Position numbers and translations under genes: made by a program. This document shows positions 25,226 to 34,162 of a stretch of DNA of 64,000 bases, one piece after another. The notes under the pieces were generated by a model. The model searched no databases, was not told where the DNA came from, and was given only the letters and a program-made list of their open reading frames with translations. Source of the DNA: Cereibacter_A sp052244495 (GTDB lineage: Bacteria; Pseudomonadota; Alphaproteobacteria; Rhodobacterales; Rhodobacteraceae); the NCBI GenBank assembly GCA_052244495.1, contig JBQPXH010000009.1. The stretch is one strand, 5' to 3'. Positions within the stretch are counted from its first letter, which is position 1. Every line of letters begins with the position of its first letter.

Positions 25226-25241
25226 GAAATATCGAAATATC
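25226..25241. promoter_or_regulatory. tandem GAAATATC repeat, candidate SoxR operator (soxS-soxV)
   Basis: Two perfect head-to-tail copies of GAAATATC (25226-25233, 25234-25241) in an A+T-rich patch that stands out in GC-rich DNA, 17 bases upstream of soxS and about 200 bases upstream of soxV. SoxR of Pseudaminobacter was shown to bind the soxS-soxV intergenic region. A related GTAATATC lies in the soxW-soxX gap. Confidence 0.5.
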
Positions 25242-25437
25242 CTAATCTATCCGTAACAAGCTGCAAGCGCCTTTCGCGCGTGCCGGGCTGCGGAGGCGGG
25301 TCCTGCCCGCCGGGGAGGAGTTGGCGGTCCCGCGGGGAGGCGGCGCCGCGTCAAGCGTAATGATCGACGGGCCGGGCCCGGACGCTGCCCTCCGGGGCCG
25401 GCGCCGGTCATGTTCTGCCGGACCGAGGGGGGAGCGG

Positions 25438-26175
25438 ATGTTCGAGATGAGCTATGGCGGAGCCGCGCTGGCGGGGTTCCTGTCCTTCCTGTCGCCCTGC
25501 ATCCTGCCCATGGTGCCCTTCTATCTCTGCTATATGGCAGGCATCTCGATGCACGAGCTGCGGGGGACTGCCGGCATCGCGCCGGGGGCGCAACGTCGCC
25601 TCGTCGTCTCGGCGCTCGCCTTCGCGCTCGGCGTCACGACGATCTTCGTCCTGCTGGGCCTTGGGGCCACCGCGCTGGGGCAGGCCTTCGCCCGCTGGAA
25701 GGAGCCGCTCTCCTGGGTGGCGGCCGGTGTGCTGTTCCTCTTCGGGCTGCATTTCCTCGGGCTGCTGCGCATACCCGTCCTCTATCGCGAGGCGCGGATC
25801 GAATCGCGCGCCGAACCGTCGAGCCTGCTCGGCGCCTATGTCATGGGCCTTGCCTTCGGCTTTGGCTGGACCCCCTGCGTCGGGCCCGCGCTCGCCGCGA
25901 TCCTGATGATCGCCAGCGGCATGGGCGAGCTCTGGCGCGGAGCCTCGCTGCTGCTGACCTACGGACTGGCGATGACGCTGCCCTTCGTGCTGGCCGCCTT
26001 CTTCGCCCAGCCGTTCCTGGCCTGGGTCGGTCGGCATCGCCGCCACTTGGGCCATGTGGAAAAGGCCATGGGCGCCATGCTCATCCTCTTCGCCGTGCTC
26101 ATCGCCACGAATTCCGTCAACCGGATCGCCGATTTCATGATCCGCCATTTCGACTGGAGCGGAACGCTCACTTGA
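25438..26175 (+). CDS. soxV: SoxV, CcdA-type membrane thiol-disulfide transporter
   Basis: 245 residues from the ATG at 25438, preceded by GGGGGGAGCGG; the longer ORF upstream is polar and lacks a ribosome site. Six transmembrane helices of the CcdA/DsbD-beta family: AALAGFLSFLSPCILPMVPFYLCYMAG with the first redox Cys and Pro signature, and FGFGWTPCVGPALAAILMIA with the second redox Cys. It passes electrons from cytoplasmic thioredoxin to periplasmic SoxW. It is followed after 11 bases by soxW. Confidence 0.93.
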   Translation: MFEMSYGGAALAGFLSFLSPCILPMVPFYLCYMAGISMHELRGTAGIAPGAQRRLVVSALAFALGVTTIFVLLGLGATALGQAFARWKEPLSWVAAGVLFLFGLHFLGLLRIPVLYREARIESRAEPSSLLGAYVMGLAFGFGWTPCVGPALAAILMIASGMGELWRGASLLLTYGLAMTLPFVLAAFFAQPFLAWVGRHRRHLGHVEKAMGAMLILFAVLIATNSVNRIADFMIRHFDWSGTLT

Positions 26176-26186
26176 GGGAGGAGAAG

Positions 26187-26741
26187 ATGCGACTTCTGAC
26201 ACTGGCAGCGGCACTCGCCTTCGCCCTGCCCGCCCATGCGGCAGAGCTCGGCGACGACGGGCTGCACAAGCCCGACTGGCTCCGCGACACGTTCAAGGAC
26301 CTGCGCGAGGATCTCTCGGAGGCCAATGCCGAGGGCAAGCGGCTGCTCGTCACCTTCGAGCAGCGCGGCTGCATTTACTGCACGAAGATGCACGAGGAGA
26401 TCTATCCAGATCCCGAGATCGACGCCCTGATCCGGAATCATTATTTCGTCGTGCAGATGAACCTGTTCGGTGACACCGAGGTGACCGACTTCGACGGCAC
26501 GGTCATGACCGAAAAGGAGGCCGCGCAGCGCTGGGGGGTCATGTTCACGCCGACGCTGATGTTCCTTCCCGAGGAGGTTCCGGACGGCAAGACCGCTGCC
26601 GAGGCCGCCGTTGCGACCATGCCGGGCGCCTTCGGCAAGGGCACGACGGCGGCCCTGCTGACCTGGGTGCGCGACCACGGTTATGAAAGTGGCGAGCATT
26701 TTCAGAAGTTTGTGGCCGAACGGATGAACGCCTCGAACTGA
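26187..26741 (+). CDS. soxW: SoxW, periplasmic thioredoxin
   Basis: 184 residues with a Sec signal (MRLLTLAAALAFALPAHAAE). Thioredoxin-like: VTFEQRGCIYCTKMHEEIY has the CxxC pair and FTPTLMFLPEEVPDG the cis-Pro loop. It is reduced by SoxV. In Paracoccus, SoxVW activates the SoxYZ carrier and the pathway but is partly dispensable. The start ATG at 26187 has GGGAGGAGAAG upstream. Confidence 0.92.
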   Translation: MRLLTLAAALAFALPAHAAELGDDGLHKPDWLRDTFKDLREDLSEANAEGKRLLVTFEQRGCIYCTKMHEEIYPDPEIDALIRNHYFVVQMNLFGDTEVTDFDGTVMTEKEAAQRWGVMFTPTLMFLPEEVPDGKTAAEAAVATMPGAFGKGTTAALLTWVRDHGYESGEHFQKFVAERMNASN

Positions 26742-26848
26742 GATGCGGGCATCCACCGCAGCAAGCTATGCAAGAATTGTAATATCTTTATTGCGCGACG
26801 TGACAAGCCGACGTATCGTTCGAGTCGGAGGAGACGAGGGAGGAGAGG
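26742..26848 (+). promoter_or_regulatory. soxX-operon promoter/operator region
   Basis: A 107-base gap, A+T-rich between 26766 and 26792 (including TTGTAATATCTTTATTG), whose AATATC core matches the repeats upstream of soxS. The soxW-soxX interval is a known SoxR target in Pseudaminobacter. A GGAGGAGACGAGGGAGGAG ribosome region precedes soxX. Confidence 0.45.
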
Positions 26849-27319
26849 ATGAGGCACCAGTATCTGCCGGGGATAGTCGCAGCGTGCCTGGCCCTGCCGG
26901 CGCTGGCCGTGACGGGACCGCATGACCTGCAGTTCACGGAAGGGGCTCTCGACGGGTCGCTCACCGGAACTCCGGGCGATCCCGAGGCCGGCGCGAAGGT
27001 GATGACGACGCGCCCGCAGGGCAATTGCGTGGCGTGCCACCAGATCCCCACCATGGCGGACGTTCCGTTCCACGGCGACGTCGGGCCCTCGCTCGAGGGC
27101 GTGGCCGACCGCTACAGCGAAGCGCAACTGCGCGGCATCGTGGCCAACGCCAAGATGACCTTCGAAGGCTCGGTGATGCCGGCCTTCTACAAGAACAGCG
27201 GCTACATCCGGCCGGGCGATGCCTACACCACCAAGCCCGCACCCGCCGACCTGCCGCCGATCCTGACCGCGCAACAGATCGAGGATGTCGTCGCCTATCT
27301 CCTGACGCTCAAGCAGTGA
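26849..27319 (+). CDS. soxX: SoxX, monohaem cytochrome c subunit of SoxAX
   Basis: 156 residues with a Sec signal (about 20 residues). The single haem site is NCVACHQIP, with Met ligand candidate MTFEGSVMPAFY. SoxAX forms the thiosulfate-SoxYZ disulfide bond in the periplasm, with electrons leaving via cytochrome c. The C-terminal EDVVAYLLTLKQ is the usual class I cytochrome end. First gene of soxXYZABCD. Confidence 0.94.
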   Translation: MRHQYLPGIVAACLALPALAVTGPHDLQFTEGALDGSLTGTPGDPEAGAKVMTTRPQGNCVACHQIPTMADVPFHGDVGPSLEGVADRYSEAQLRGIVANAKMTFEGSVMPAFYKNSGYIRPGDAYTTKPAPADLPPILTAQQIEDVVAYLLTLKQ

Positions 27320-27348
27320 CCGGAGAGGCCCGAAGAGGAGGATACCGA

Positions 27349-27765
27349 ATGAGGCTTTCGAGACGAGAGACCCTGGCACTGGGCCTCGGCGGACTGGCCG
27401 TCCTGACCCTGCCGCTGCCGGCGAACGCCGCCGCCGACGAGGCGATCGCGGCCTTCACCGGAGGTGCTGCGATCGGCACCGGCGGCATCTCCCTCACCGC
27501 ACCGGAGATCGCCGAGAACGGCAACACCGTGCCGGTCTCGGTCGACGCGCCCGGCGCGGCGTCGATCATGCTGGTCGCAACGGGCAATCCCGAGCCCGCC
27601 GTCGCCACCTTCAATTTCGGCCCCGCCGCAGGCTCGCAGATGGCGGCGACCCGCATCCGCCTTGCGAAGACGCAGGATGTCGTGGCGATCGCGAAGATGG
27701 CGGACGGCAGCTTCGTCCAGACGAGCGCCACCGTGAAGGTCACCATCGGCGGCTGCGGCGGCTGA
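27349..27765 (+). CDS. soxY: SoxY, thiosulfate carrier subunit
   Basis: 138 residues. The Tat signal is MRLSRRETLALGLGGLAVL. The protein ends KVTIGGCGG; the Cys in the C-terminal GGCGG swinging arm carries the sulfur substrate through all Sox reactions. It is co-exported with SoxZ, which lacks a signal. 29 bases after soxX, with a GAGGAGGATACC ribosome site. Confidence 0.95.
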   Translation: MRLSRRETLALGLGGLAVLTLPLPANAAADEAIAAFTGGAAIGTGGISLTAPEIAENGNTVPVSVDAPGAASIMLVATGNPEPAVATFNFGPAAGSQMAATRIRLAKTQDVVAIAKMADGSFVQTSATVKVTIGGCGG

Positions 27766-27787
27766 GAGAACGAGAGGAGGCAGAGAC

Positions 27788-28117
27788 ATGGCCAAGGACG
27801 CAAAACCCCGCGTGAAGGTGCCGAAGACCGCCAGCCCGGGCGAGGTCGTCACGCTCAAGACCCTGATTTCGCACCAGATGGAAAGCGGGCAGCGCAAGGA
27901 TCCGGACGGCAACCTGATCCCGCGCTCGATCATCAACCGCTTCACCTGCGACTTCAACGGCGTGAACGTGATCGACGTGACCATCGAGCCCGCGGTCTCG
28001 ACCAATCCCTATTTCGAATTCGACGCCAAGGTGGACGCCACCGGCGAGTTCACCTTCACCTGGTATGACGACGATGGCTCCGTCTACGAGGACAAGAAGA
28101 CGATCGAGGTCGCCTGA
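27788..28117 (+). CDS. soxZ: SoxZ, carrier subunit partner of SoxY
   Basis: 109 residues with no signal peptide (exported as a complex with SoxY through Tat). Immunoglobulin-like beta fold; typical segments are KVPKTASPGEVVTLKTLISH, GQRKDPDGNLIPRSIINRFTCDFNG and FTFTWYDDDGSVYEDKKTI. Preceded by GAGAGGAGGCAGAGAC. The stop codon lies in a small 6-bp dyad (GCCTGA/TCAGGC, 28112-28126). Confidence 0.95.
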   Translation: MAKDAKPRVKVPKTASPGEVVTLKTLISHQMESGQRKDPDGNLIPRSIINRFTCDFNGVNVIDVTIEPAVSTNPYFEFDAKVDATGEFTFTWYDDDGSVYEDKKTIEVA

Positions 28118-28177
28118 GCCTCAGGCATGGGCTGCCCGCGGGGACCCGGGCGGCCGAACCCAGGGAGGAACCGCCAC

Positions 28178-29035
28178 ATGAGACTGCGCCTGCGCAGCCC
28201 GCTTCTTGCCGCCACTCTGGCCCTCGCTTCGGCGCCGGCGATGGCGGACCCGCACCCCGATGCCGAACTCGTCATCAATGGCGAGCTGGAGATCCCGACC
28301 CGCGCCGAGGCGCCCGAGCATCTCAAGGCTGCCTTCGACACCGTCTATTCCGGCTGGCTCTTTCGCACCGACGAGACCCGCGCGCTGGAGATGGACGATT
28401 TCGACAACCCGGCGATGGTCTTTGCGGACTTGGGCGTCGATCTCTGGAACACGGTGGAGGGCAGCGAGGGCAAGTCCTGCGCCTCGTGCCACGAGGGGAT
28501 CGAGAGCATGAAGGGCGTCCGCGCCTCGATGCCGAAGGTCAACCCCGCGGGCAACGACCTGTGGTCGGTCGAGAACTTCATCAACACCTGCCGGACCGAG
28601 CGCATGGGCGCCGAAGCCTGGAAGTGGAACTCGCCCCAGATGAAGCAGATGACCTCGGCGATCTCGGTCCAGTCGCGCGGGATGCCCGTGGCGGTGAAGA
28701 TCGACGGTCCGGCCGAGCCCTACTGGGAGCAGGGCAAGGAGATCTACTATACCCGCTACGGACAGCTCGAACTGTCCTGCGCCTCCTGCCACGAATTGAA
28801 CATGGGCAAGATGATCCGCGCCGACCACCTGAGCCAGGGCCAGATCAACGGCTTCCCGACCTACCGGCTGGCGGATGCGGGGATCGTCTCGATCCATCAG
28901 CGGTTCTCGGGCTGCATCCGCGACACCCGCGGCGAACCCTTCGAGGTGGGCTCCCCCGAGTTCCGCGCACTGGAGCTCTATGTCGCCTCGCGCGGCATGA
29001 CGCTGCCTGTCGAGGGCCTTGCCGTCCGCCAGTGA
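28178..29035 (+). CDS. soxA: SoxA, dihaem cytochrome c of SoxAX
   Basis: 285 residues from the ATG at 28178 (GGGAGGAACCGCC upstream) with a Sec signal ending MA-DPHPD. Two haem sites, SCASCHEGIES and SCASCHELNMG. The axial Cys that becomes a persulfide is in FSGCIRDTRGEPF; NTCRTERM supplies the other axial Cys. Two-CxxCH SoxA is the Paracoccus form; many other lineages have only one haem. It catalyses the first step of thiosulfate oxidation with SoxX. Confidence 0.95.
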   Translation: MRLRLRSPLLAATLALASAPAMADPHPDAELVINGELEIPTRAEAPEHLKAAFDTVYSGWLFRTDETRALEMDDFDNPAMVFADLGVDLWNTVEGSEGKSCASCHEGIESMKGVRASMPKVNPAGNDLWSVENFINTCRTERMGAEAWKWNSPQMKQMTSAISVQSRGMPVAVKIDGPAEPYWEQGKEIYYTRYGQLELSCASCHELNMGKMIRADHLSQGQINGFPTYRLADAGIVSIHQRFSGCIRDTRGEPFEVGSPEFRALELYVASRGMTLPVEGLAVRQ

Positions 29036-29135
29036 CCTCTCCCGGCGCGCGGTTCCTGCGCGCCCCTCCCCTTCGGCCGGACCCTCGCGCCATCGGGCGC
29101 GACGGCCTCGGCTGGCCTCAGAGGACGATCCAAGC

Positions 29136-30827
29136 ATGATCTCGCGCCGCGAATTCCTTCAGGCAAGCCTTGCCGCCTCGGTGATCTGGGGCGCCTCGGG
29201 CATCGGCCGCTGGTCGCGCCTCGCCGCTCAGCAGGCGCTGACACAGGACCAGTTGCTCCGCTCCGAGCCGTTCGGCAACCTCACGCTGATCCATGTCACC
29301 GACCTGCACGCCCAGCTGAAGCCGATCTGGTTCCGCGAGCCCGAGATCAACCTCGGAGTGGGGGACGCGAAGGGAAAGCCGCCCCATGTGACCGGAGCGG
29401 ATTTCCTGAAGCTCTACCGGATCGAGCCGGGCAGCCCGGAGGCCTATGCCCTCACCCACACCGATTTCGAGGCGCTGGGGAAGGCTTACGGCCGGATGGG
29501 CGGCATGGACCGGATCGCGACCGTGGTGAAGGCCATCCGCGCCGACCGGCCCGAGGCGCTGCTGCTCGACGGCGGCGACACCTGGCACGGATCGATGACG
29601 GCGCTGCTCACAAAGGGGCAGGACATGGTCGACGCGATGAACGCGCTGAAGGTCGATGCGATGACTTCGCACTGGGAATGGACCTACGGCACCGAGCGCG
29701 TGAAGGAGATCGTGGACGCCCTGCCCTTCCCGTTCCTCGGCGCCAACATCTTCGACAAGGAATGGGACGAGCCCGCCTTCCCGCCCTACGAGATCTTCGA
29801 GCGCGGCGGCCTCAGGATCGCGGTCATCGGCCAGGCCTTCCCCTACATGCCCATCGCGAACCCCGGCTGGATGTTTCCCGAATATTCGTTCGGCGTCCGC
29901 GAGGAGCGGATGCAGGAGATGGTGGACGAGGTGCGGGCCGAAGGGGTGGACCTTGTCGTCTGCCTCTCGCACAACGGCTTCGACGTCGACCGCAAGATGG
30001 CCGCGCAGGTCAAGGGGATCGACGTCATCCTTACCGGCCACACCCACGATGCCCTGCCCGAGCCGCTGCTGGTGGGCGAGACCATCCTCATCGCGTCGGG
30101 CTCGCACGGCAAGTTCGTGAGCCGGGTCGATCTCGACCTGCGCGACGGGCGGATGATGGGCTTCCGCCACAAGCTGATCCCGATCTTCGCGGACGTCATC
30201 GCGCCGGATCCCGAGATGGCGGCGCTCGTGGATGCGGCGCGCGCACCTTTCGAGCCGCAGCTGTCGGAGGAACTCGCCCGCACCGAAAGTCTCCTCTATC
30301 GCCGCGGCAACTTCAACGGCACCTGGGACGACCTGATCTGCGAGGCGATGCTTTCCGAGCGCGATGCCGAGATCGCGATGTCGCCCGGCGTGCGCTGGGG
30401 CCCGAGCGTCATGCCCGGTGAGGCGATCCGGCGCGAGGACCTGATGGCGGCCACCTCGATGACCTACGGCGCCTGCTACCGCAACCAGATGACCGGCGAA
30501 TTCCTCAAGACGGTGCTCGAGGACGTGGCCGACAACATCTTCAACCCCGATCCCTACTACCAGCAGGGGGGCGACATGGTGCGCGTGGGCGGCCTCGGTT
30601 ACCGGATCGACATCTCGCAGCCCATCGGCAGCCGTATCTCCGAGATGACGCTCCTGCGCACCGGAGAGGCGATCGACCCGGCGCGCAACTACACCGTCGC
30701 GGGCTGGGCCTCGGTCAACGAGGGGACCGAGGGGCCGCAGATCTGGGACGTGGTCGAAAGCCACCTGAAGAAGACCGGCACCGTGAAGCTGGAGCCGAAC
30801 AGCTCCGTCACCATCACCGGCGCCTGA
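29136..30827 (+). CDS. soxB: SoxB, sulfate thiohydrolase
   Basis: 563 residues with a Tat signal MISRREFLQASLAASVIWGA. Dimanganese 5'-nucleotidase-like metallohydrolase: LIHVTDLHAQLKP (Asp/His ligands), LLLDGGDTWHGS, DAMTSHWEWTYG, VVCLSHNGFDVDRKMA and LTGHTHDALPE. It hydrolyses the terminal sulfone from SoxY-bound thiosulfate to release sulfate. soxB is the marker gene for the pathway. 100-base gap after soxA with GC-rich dyads. Confidence 0.96.
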   Translation: MISRREFLQASLAASVIWGASGIGRWSRLAAQQALTQDQLLRSEPFGNLTLIHVTDLHAQLKPIWFREPEINLGVGDAKGKPPHVTGADFLKLYRIEPGSPEAYALTHTDFEALGKAYGRMGGMDRIATVVKAIRADRPEALLLDGGDTWHGSMTALLTKGQDMVDAMNALKVDAMTSHWEWTYGTERVKEIVDALPFPFLGANIFDKEWDEPAFPPYEIFERGGLRIAVIGQAFPYMPIANPGWMFPEYSFGVREERMQEMVDEVRAEGVDLVVCLSHNGFDVDRKMAAQVKGIDVILTGHTHDALPEPLLVGETILIASGSHGKFVSRVDLDLRDGRMMGFRHKLIPIFADVIAPDPEMAALVDAARAPFEPQLSEELARTESLLYRRGNFNGTWDDLICEAMLSERDAEIAMSPGVRWGPSVMPGEAIRREDLMAATSMTYGACYRNQMTGEFLKTVLEDVADNIFNPDPYYQQGGDMVRVGGLGYRIDISQPIGSRISEMTLLRTGEAIDPARNYTVAGWASVNEGTEGPQIWDVVESHLKKTGTVKLEPNSSVTITGA

Positions 30828-30842
30828 GACGGGAGAACCGCC

Positions 30843-32123
30843 ATGACCGACGACACCACCGGAGGCACGAGGACCGGGACAGGCCCGACCCGCCGCCGCT
30901 TCCTTGCAGGGGCCGCAGCCGGCGGCGCCCTGGCTGCGACGGCCGCCCGCGCGGCCACGCCCGATCCGCTCATCACCGAGGTGCAGCCCTGGGCGCAGGC
31001 CTTGGGCGAGGGTGTGGACGCCACGCCCTACGGCATGCCCATCCACTTCGAGTCGCATGTCGTGCGCCGCAACGTCGAGTGGCTGACGGCTGACACGATC
31101 TCGTCGGTGAACTTCACGCCGATCCACGCGCTCGACGGCACCATCACCCCGCAGGGATGCGCCTTCGAGCGGCACCACGCGGGGGCGATCGAGCTTTCCA
31201 AGGCTGACTGGCGGCTGATGATCCACGGGCTCGTCGACCGCCCGCTGGTCTTCACCTACGAGGATCTCGAGCGCTTCCCGCGCGAGAACCGCACCTATTT
31301 CCTCGAATGCGCCGCCAACGGCGGGATGGAATGGGCCGGCGCGCAGCTCAACGGCTGCCAGTTCACCCACGGCATGATCCACAACATGGAATATACCGGC
31401 ATTCCGCTGCGCACCCTGCTCGCCGAGGCGGGCGTGAAGCCCGAGGGCAAGTGGGTGCTGGTCGAGGGCGGCGATGCCTCGGCCATGAGCCGGTCGCTGC
31501 CCATCGAGAAGGCGCTCGACGACGTGTTGGTCGCCTTCAAGGCCAATGGCGAGGCGCTGCGGATGGAACATGGCTATCCGGTCCGGCTGGTGGTGCCGGG
31601 CTGGGAAGGCAACATGTGGGTCAAGTGGCTGCGACGCGTCGAGGTGGGCGACGAGCCCTGGGAGCACCGCGAGGAGACGTCGAAATACACCGACACGATG
31701 GCCGACGGCCGCTCGCGCCGCTGGACCTGGGAGATGGATGCGAAGTCGATCATCACGAGCCCGAGCCCGCAGGCGCCGATCACCCACGGCCCCGGCCCCA
31801 CGGTGATCTCGGGCCTCGCCTGGTCCGGCCGCGGCTCGATCCGCGAGGTCCACGTCTCGCTCGACGGCGGCAAGAACTGGCAGCAGGCGCGCCTCTCCGG
31901 ACCTTCGCAGGACAAGGCCCTGCACCGCTTCTATCTCGACTTCGACTGGGACGGCTCGGAGTTGCTCCTCCAGTCACGGGCGGTGGACAGCACGGGCTAT
32001 GTCCAACCGACCAAGAGCCAGCTGCGCGCCGTGCGCGGCGTGAATTCGGTCTATCACAACAACGGCATCCACACCTGGTGGGTGAAATCGAACGGTGAGG
32101 CGGAAAATGTCGAAATTTCCTGA
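30843..32123 (+). CDS. soxC: SoxC, sulfane dehydrogenase molybdoprotein
   Basis: 426 residues, a sulfite oxidase-family molybdenum cofactor protein. Tat signal TRRRFLAGAAAGGALAATAA. The Moco cysteine is in TYFLECAANGGMEW; TISSVNFTPIHALDG and YPVRLVVPGWEGNMWVKWLRRVEV are family segments; a C-terminal Ig-like dimer domain follows (ISGLAWSGRGSIREVHVSLDGGKNW). With SoxD it oxidises the SoxY-bound sulfane sulfur, giving complete oxidation without sulfur globules. soxD starts 17 bases before its stop. Confidence 0.95.
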   Translation: MTDDTTGGTRTGTGPTRRRFLAGAAAGGALAATAARAATPDPLITEVQPWAQALGEGVDATPYGMPIHFESHVVRRNVEWLTADTISSVNFTPIHALDGTITPQGCAFERHHAGAIELSKADWRLMIHGLVDRPLVFTYEDLERFPRENRTYFLECAANGGMEWAGAQLNGCQFTHGMIHNMEYTGIPLRTLLAEAGVKPEGKWVLVEGGDASAMSRSLPIEKALDDVLVAFKANGEALRMEHGYPVRLVVPGWEGNMWVKWLRRVEVGDEPWEHREETSKYTDTMADGRSRRWTWEMDAKSIITSPSPQAPITHGPGPTVISGLAWSGRGSIREVHVSLDGGKNWQQARLSGPSQDKALHRFYLDFDWDGSELLLQSRAVDSTGYVQPTKSQLRAVRGVNSVYHNNGIHTWWVKSNGEAENVEIS

Positions 32124-32742
32124 GCTTCTGCTTCTCGCGGCACTCGTGGCCGCGCCCGTTGCCGCGGCCGAGGGGCCGCGCATCGGCCGCGTCGCACTCC
32201 CCGAGGAGGTCGCCGCCTGGGACATCGACATCCGGCCCGACGGGCTGGGCCTGCCCGAAGGTTCGGGCGACGTGGCCACCGGCGAGGAGCTCTTCTCGGA
32301 CCGCTGCGCCGTCTGTCACGGGGAGTTCGGCGAAGGCGTCGACAACTGGCCGAAGCTTGCGGGCGGGGACGGCACGCTCGACCACGACGATCCGCAGAAG
32401 ACCATCGGCAGCTACTGGCCCTATCTCTCGACGGCCTGGGACTATGTCCACCGCGCCATGCCCTTCGGCGACGCGCGCAGCCTGACGACCGACGAGACCT
32501 ATGCGATCGTGGCCTACCTCCTCTACAACAACGATCTGGTGGACGAGGACTTCACCCTCTCGCGCGAGAACTTCCTCGAGGTGCAGATGCCGAATGCCGA
32601 CGGCTTCTTCGTGGACGACCGCGCGACGACCGAGATCCCGGCTTTCAGCCAGCCGCCCTGCATGACGGACTGCAAGGCCGAGGTCGAGATCACGATGCAC
32701 GCGACCGTCCTCGACGTGACTCCGGACGACGCGACGGATTGA
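32107..32742 (+). CDS. soxD: SoxD-like cytochrome c, short one-haem form
   Basis: 211 residues from the ATG at 32107, overlapping soxC by 17 bases. Sec signal (LLLLAALVAAPVAAA). One haem site, DRCAVCHGEFGEG, with the family W-rich DIDIRPDGLGLPEGSGD before it and AMPFGDARSLTTDETYAIVAYLLY (Met ligand) after. Paracoccus SoxD is about 380 residues with two haems; here the second cytochrome domain is missing, and the protein ends in a CMTDCKAEVEITMHAT segment with a C-x3-C pair. The stop is clean, not a visible frameshift. Electron acceptor of SoxC. Confidence 0.88.
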   Translation: MSKFPELLLLAALVAAPVAAAEGPRIGRVALPEEVAAWDIDIRPDGLGLPEGSGDVATGEELFSDRCAVCHGEFGEGVDNWPKLAGGDGTLDHDDPQKTIGSYWPYLSTAWDYVHRAMPFGDARSLTTDETYAIVAYLLYNNDLVDEDFTLSRENFLEVQMPNADGFFVDDRATTEIPAFSQPPCMTDCKAEVEITMHATVLDVTPDDATD

Positions 32743-32899
32743 CGAACGCGAAGGCGCACTGGACCGGGCGCATCGGCAGCGAGCCTTGCGCGACGGCGCG
32801 GCGGGATCGGACGGGGATGGAGAGAGGATCGGCGGACCGGCCGCCACAGGTCGTCCCGGCCTGTCGGGCGCGCCGAACCGCATGAACTGGAGTTCCGCG

Positions 32900-34153
32900 A
32901 TGACCTTCACCCGACGCACCTTCCTGGCTTCCGCCGCCGCGAGCCTCGCCGCGCCCGCCGTCATCGGGCAGGCCAGGGCCAGGGTCGTGGTGGTGGGCGG
33001 CGGGGCCGGCGGCGCATCGGTGGCGCATCGTCTTGTCGTGGCGGGCGCCGGCGCGGCCGAGGTGACGCTGATCGAGCCGAAGGCGGTCTATCACACCTGC
33101 TTCTTCTCGAACCTGCATCTCGGCGGCCTCCGCAGTCTCGACAGCATCGCCCACGGCTATGACCGGCTCGCGGCCCTCGGGGTCACCCTCGTCCGCGACA
33201 GCGTGACCGGGATCGACCGGGACAGCCGCAGCGTCAGGCTGGCAGGCGGCGGAAGCCTCGGCTGGGACAGCCTCGTCCTCTCGCCCGGCATCGACTTCGT
33301 CGAGGAGAGCGTGCCGGGCTGGAGCCTCGCTGCCGCGGATCTCATGCCGCATGCCTACAAGGCGGGGGCGCAGACGCGTCTCCTGCGCGAGCAGGTCGAT
33401 GCGATGCGGCCGGGCGGGGTCTTCTGCCTCATTGCGCCGCCGAACCCCTACCGCTGCCCCCCCGGACCCTACGAGCGGGTGTCGATGGTCGCGCACCGCC
33501 TGACCGAGATCAACCCGAGTGCCAGGATCCTGCTTCTGGACCCGAAGAAGAACTATTCCAAGCAGACCCTCTTCGAGGAAGGCTGGCAGGCCCATTACCC
33601 GAACATGATCGAGCGGCTGGGGCCCGACATGGGTGGCGACCGGATCGAGGTGCGCCCCGACCGGATGGAAGTGGTGATCGACGGCGAGGCGGAAGCGGTC
33701 GACGTCTGCAACGTCATTCCGGCACAGGTCGCAGGCCGCCTCGTCGCGGAAGCGGCCCTGACGGACGAGACCGGCTGGGCCCCGATCGACCCGTCCTCCA
33801 TGAGAAGCCGCTTCGATCCGCGGATCTTCGTGCTCGGCGATGCCTCGATTGCGGGGGACATGCCGAAATCGGCGTCGGCGGCGAACAGTCAGGCGCATGT
33901 GGTGGCCGCGGCCATCCTGGCCGACCTCGCCGGAGCCACGGCGCCGCCTGCACGCTACGCCAACACCTGCTGGTCGCTGATCGCGCCGGAGGACTCGGTC
34001 AAGGTCGGCGGCACCTACGAACCCACGCCAGAGAAGATCGCGAGCACGGACCGCTTCATCAGCCAGATGGGCGAGAACAGGGCGACGCGGCTGGCGACCT
34101 GGCAGCAGAGCCTCGGCTGGTATGCCGCCATCACCGAGGAGATGTTCGGCTGA
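32900..34153 (+). CDS. soxF: SoxF, flavocytochrome c sulfide dehydrogenase flavoprotein subunit
   Basis: 417 residues from the ATG at 32900 (GGAG 8 bases upstream; an ATG at 32882 also exists). Tat signal FTRRTFLASAAASLAAPA. FAD-binding ARVVVVGGGAGGASVAHRL; active-site cysteines in YHTCFFSN and PNPYRCPPGPYERV, as in FCSD/SoxF; IFVLGDASIAGDMPKSASAANSQ; C-terminal NTCWSLIAPEDSVKVGGTYE. It oxidises sulfide in the periplasm. The cytochrome partner SoxE, normally upstream, is absent: the 157-base gap after soxD is non-coding. Confidence 0.92.
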   Translation: MTFTRRTFLASAAASLAAPAVIGQARARVVVVGGGAGGASVAHRLVVAGAGAAEVTLIEPKAVYHTCFFSNLHLGGLRSLDSIAHGYDRLAALGVTLVRDSVTGIDRDSRSVRLAGGGSLGWDSLVLSPGIDFVEESVPGWSLAAADLMPHAYKAGAQTRLLREQVDAMRPGGVFCLIAPPNPYRCPPGPYERVSMVAHRLTEINPSARILLLDPKKNYSKQTLFEEGWQAHYPNMIERLGPDMGGDRIEVRPDRMEVVIDGEAEAVDVCNVIPAQVAGRLVAEAALTDETGWAPIDPSSMRSRFDPRIFVLGDASIAGDMPKSASAANSQAHVVAAAILADLAGATAPPARYANTCWSLIAPEDSVKVGGTYEPTPEKIASTDRFISQMGENRATRLATWQQSLGWYAAITEEMFG

Positions 34154-34162
34154 CCTCGCGAC

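Noticed and set aside
29118..31925. 935-codon minus-strand ORF opposite soxB and soxC
   Set aside because: Antisense shadow of two genes with complete domains; no family features in the translation.
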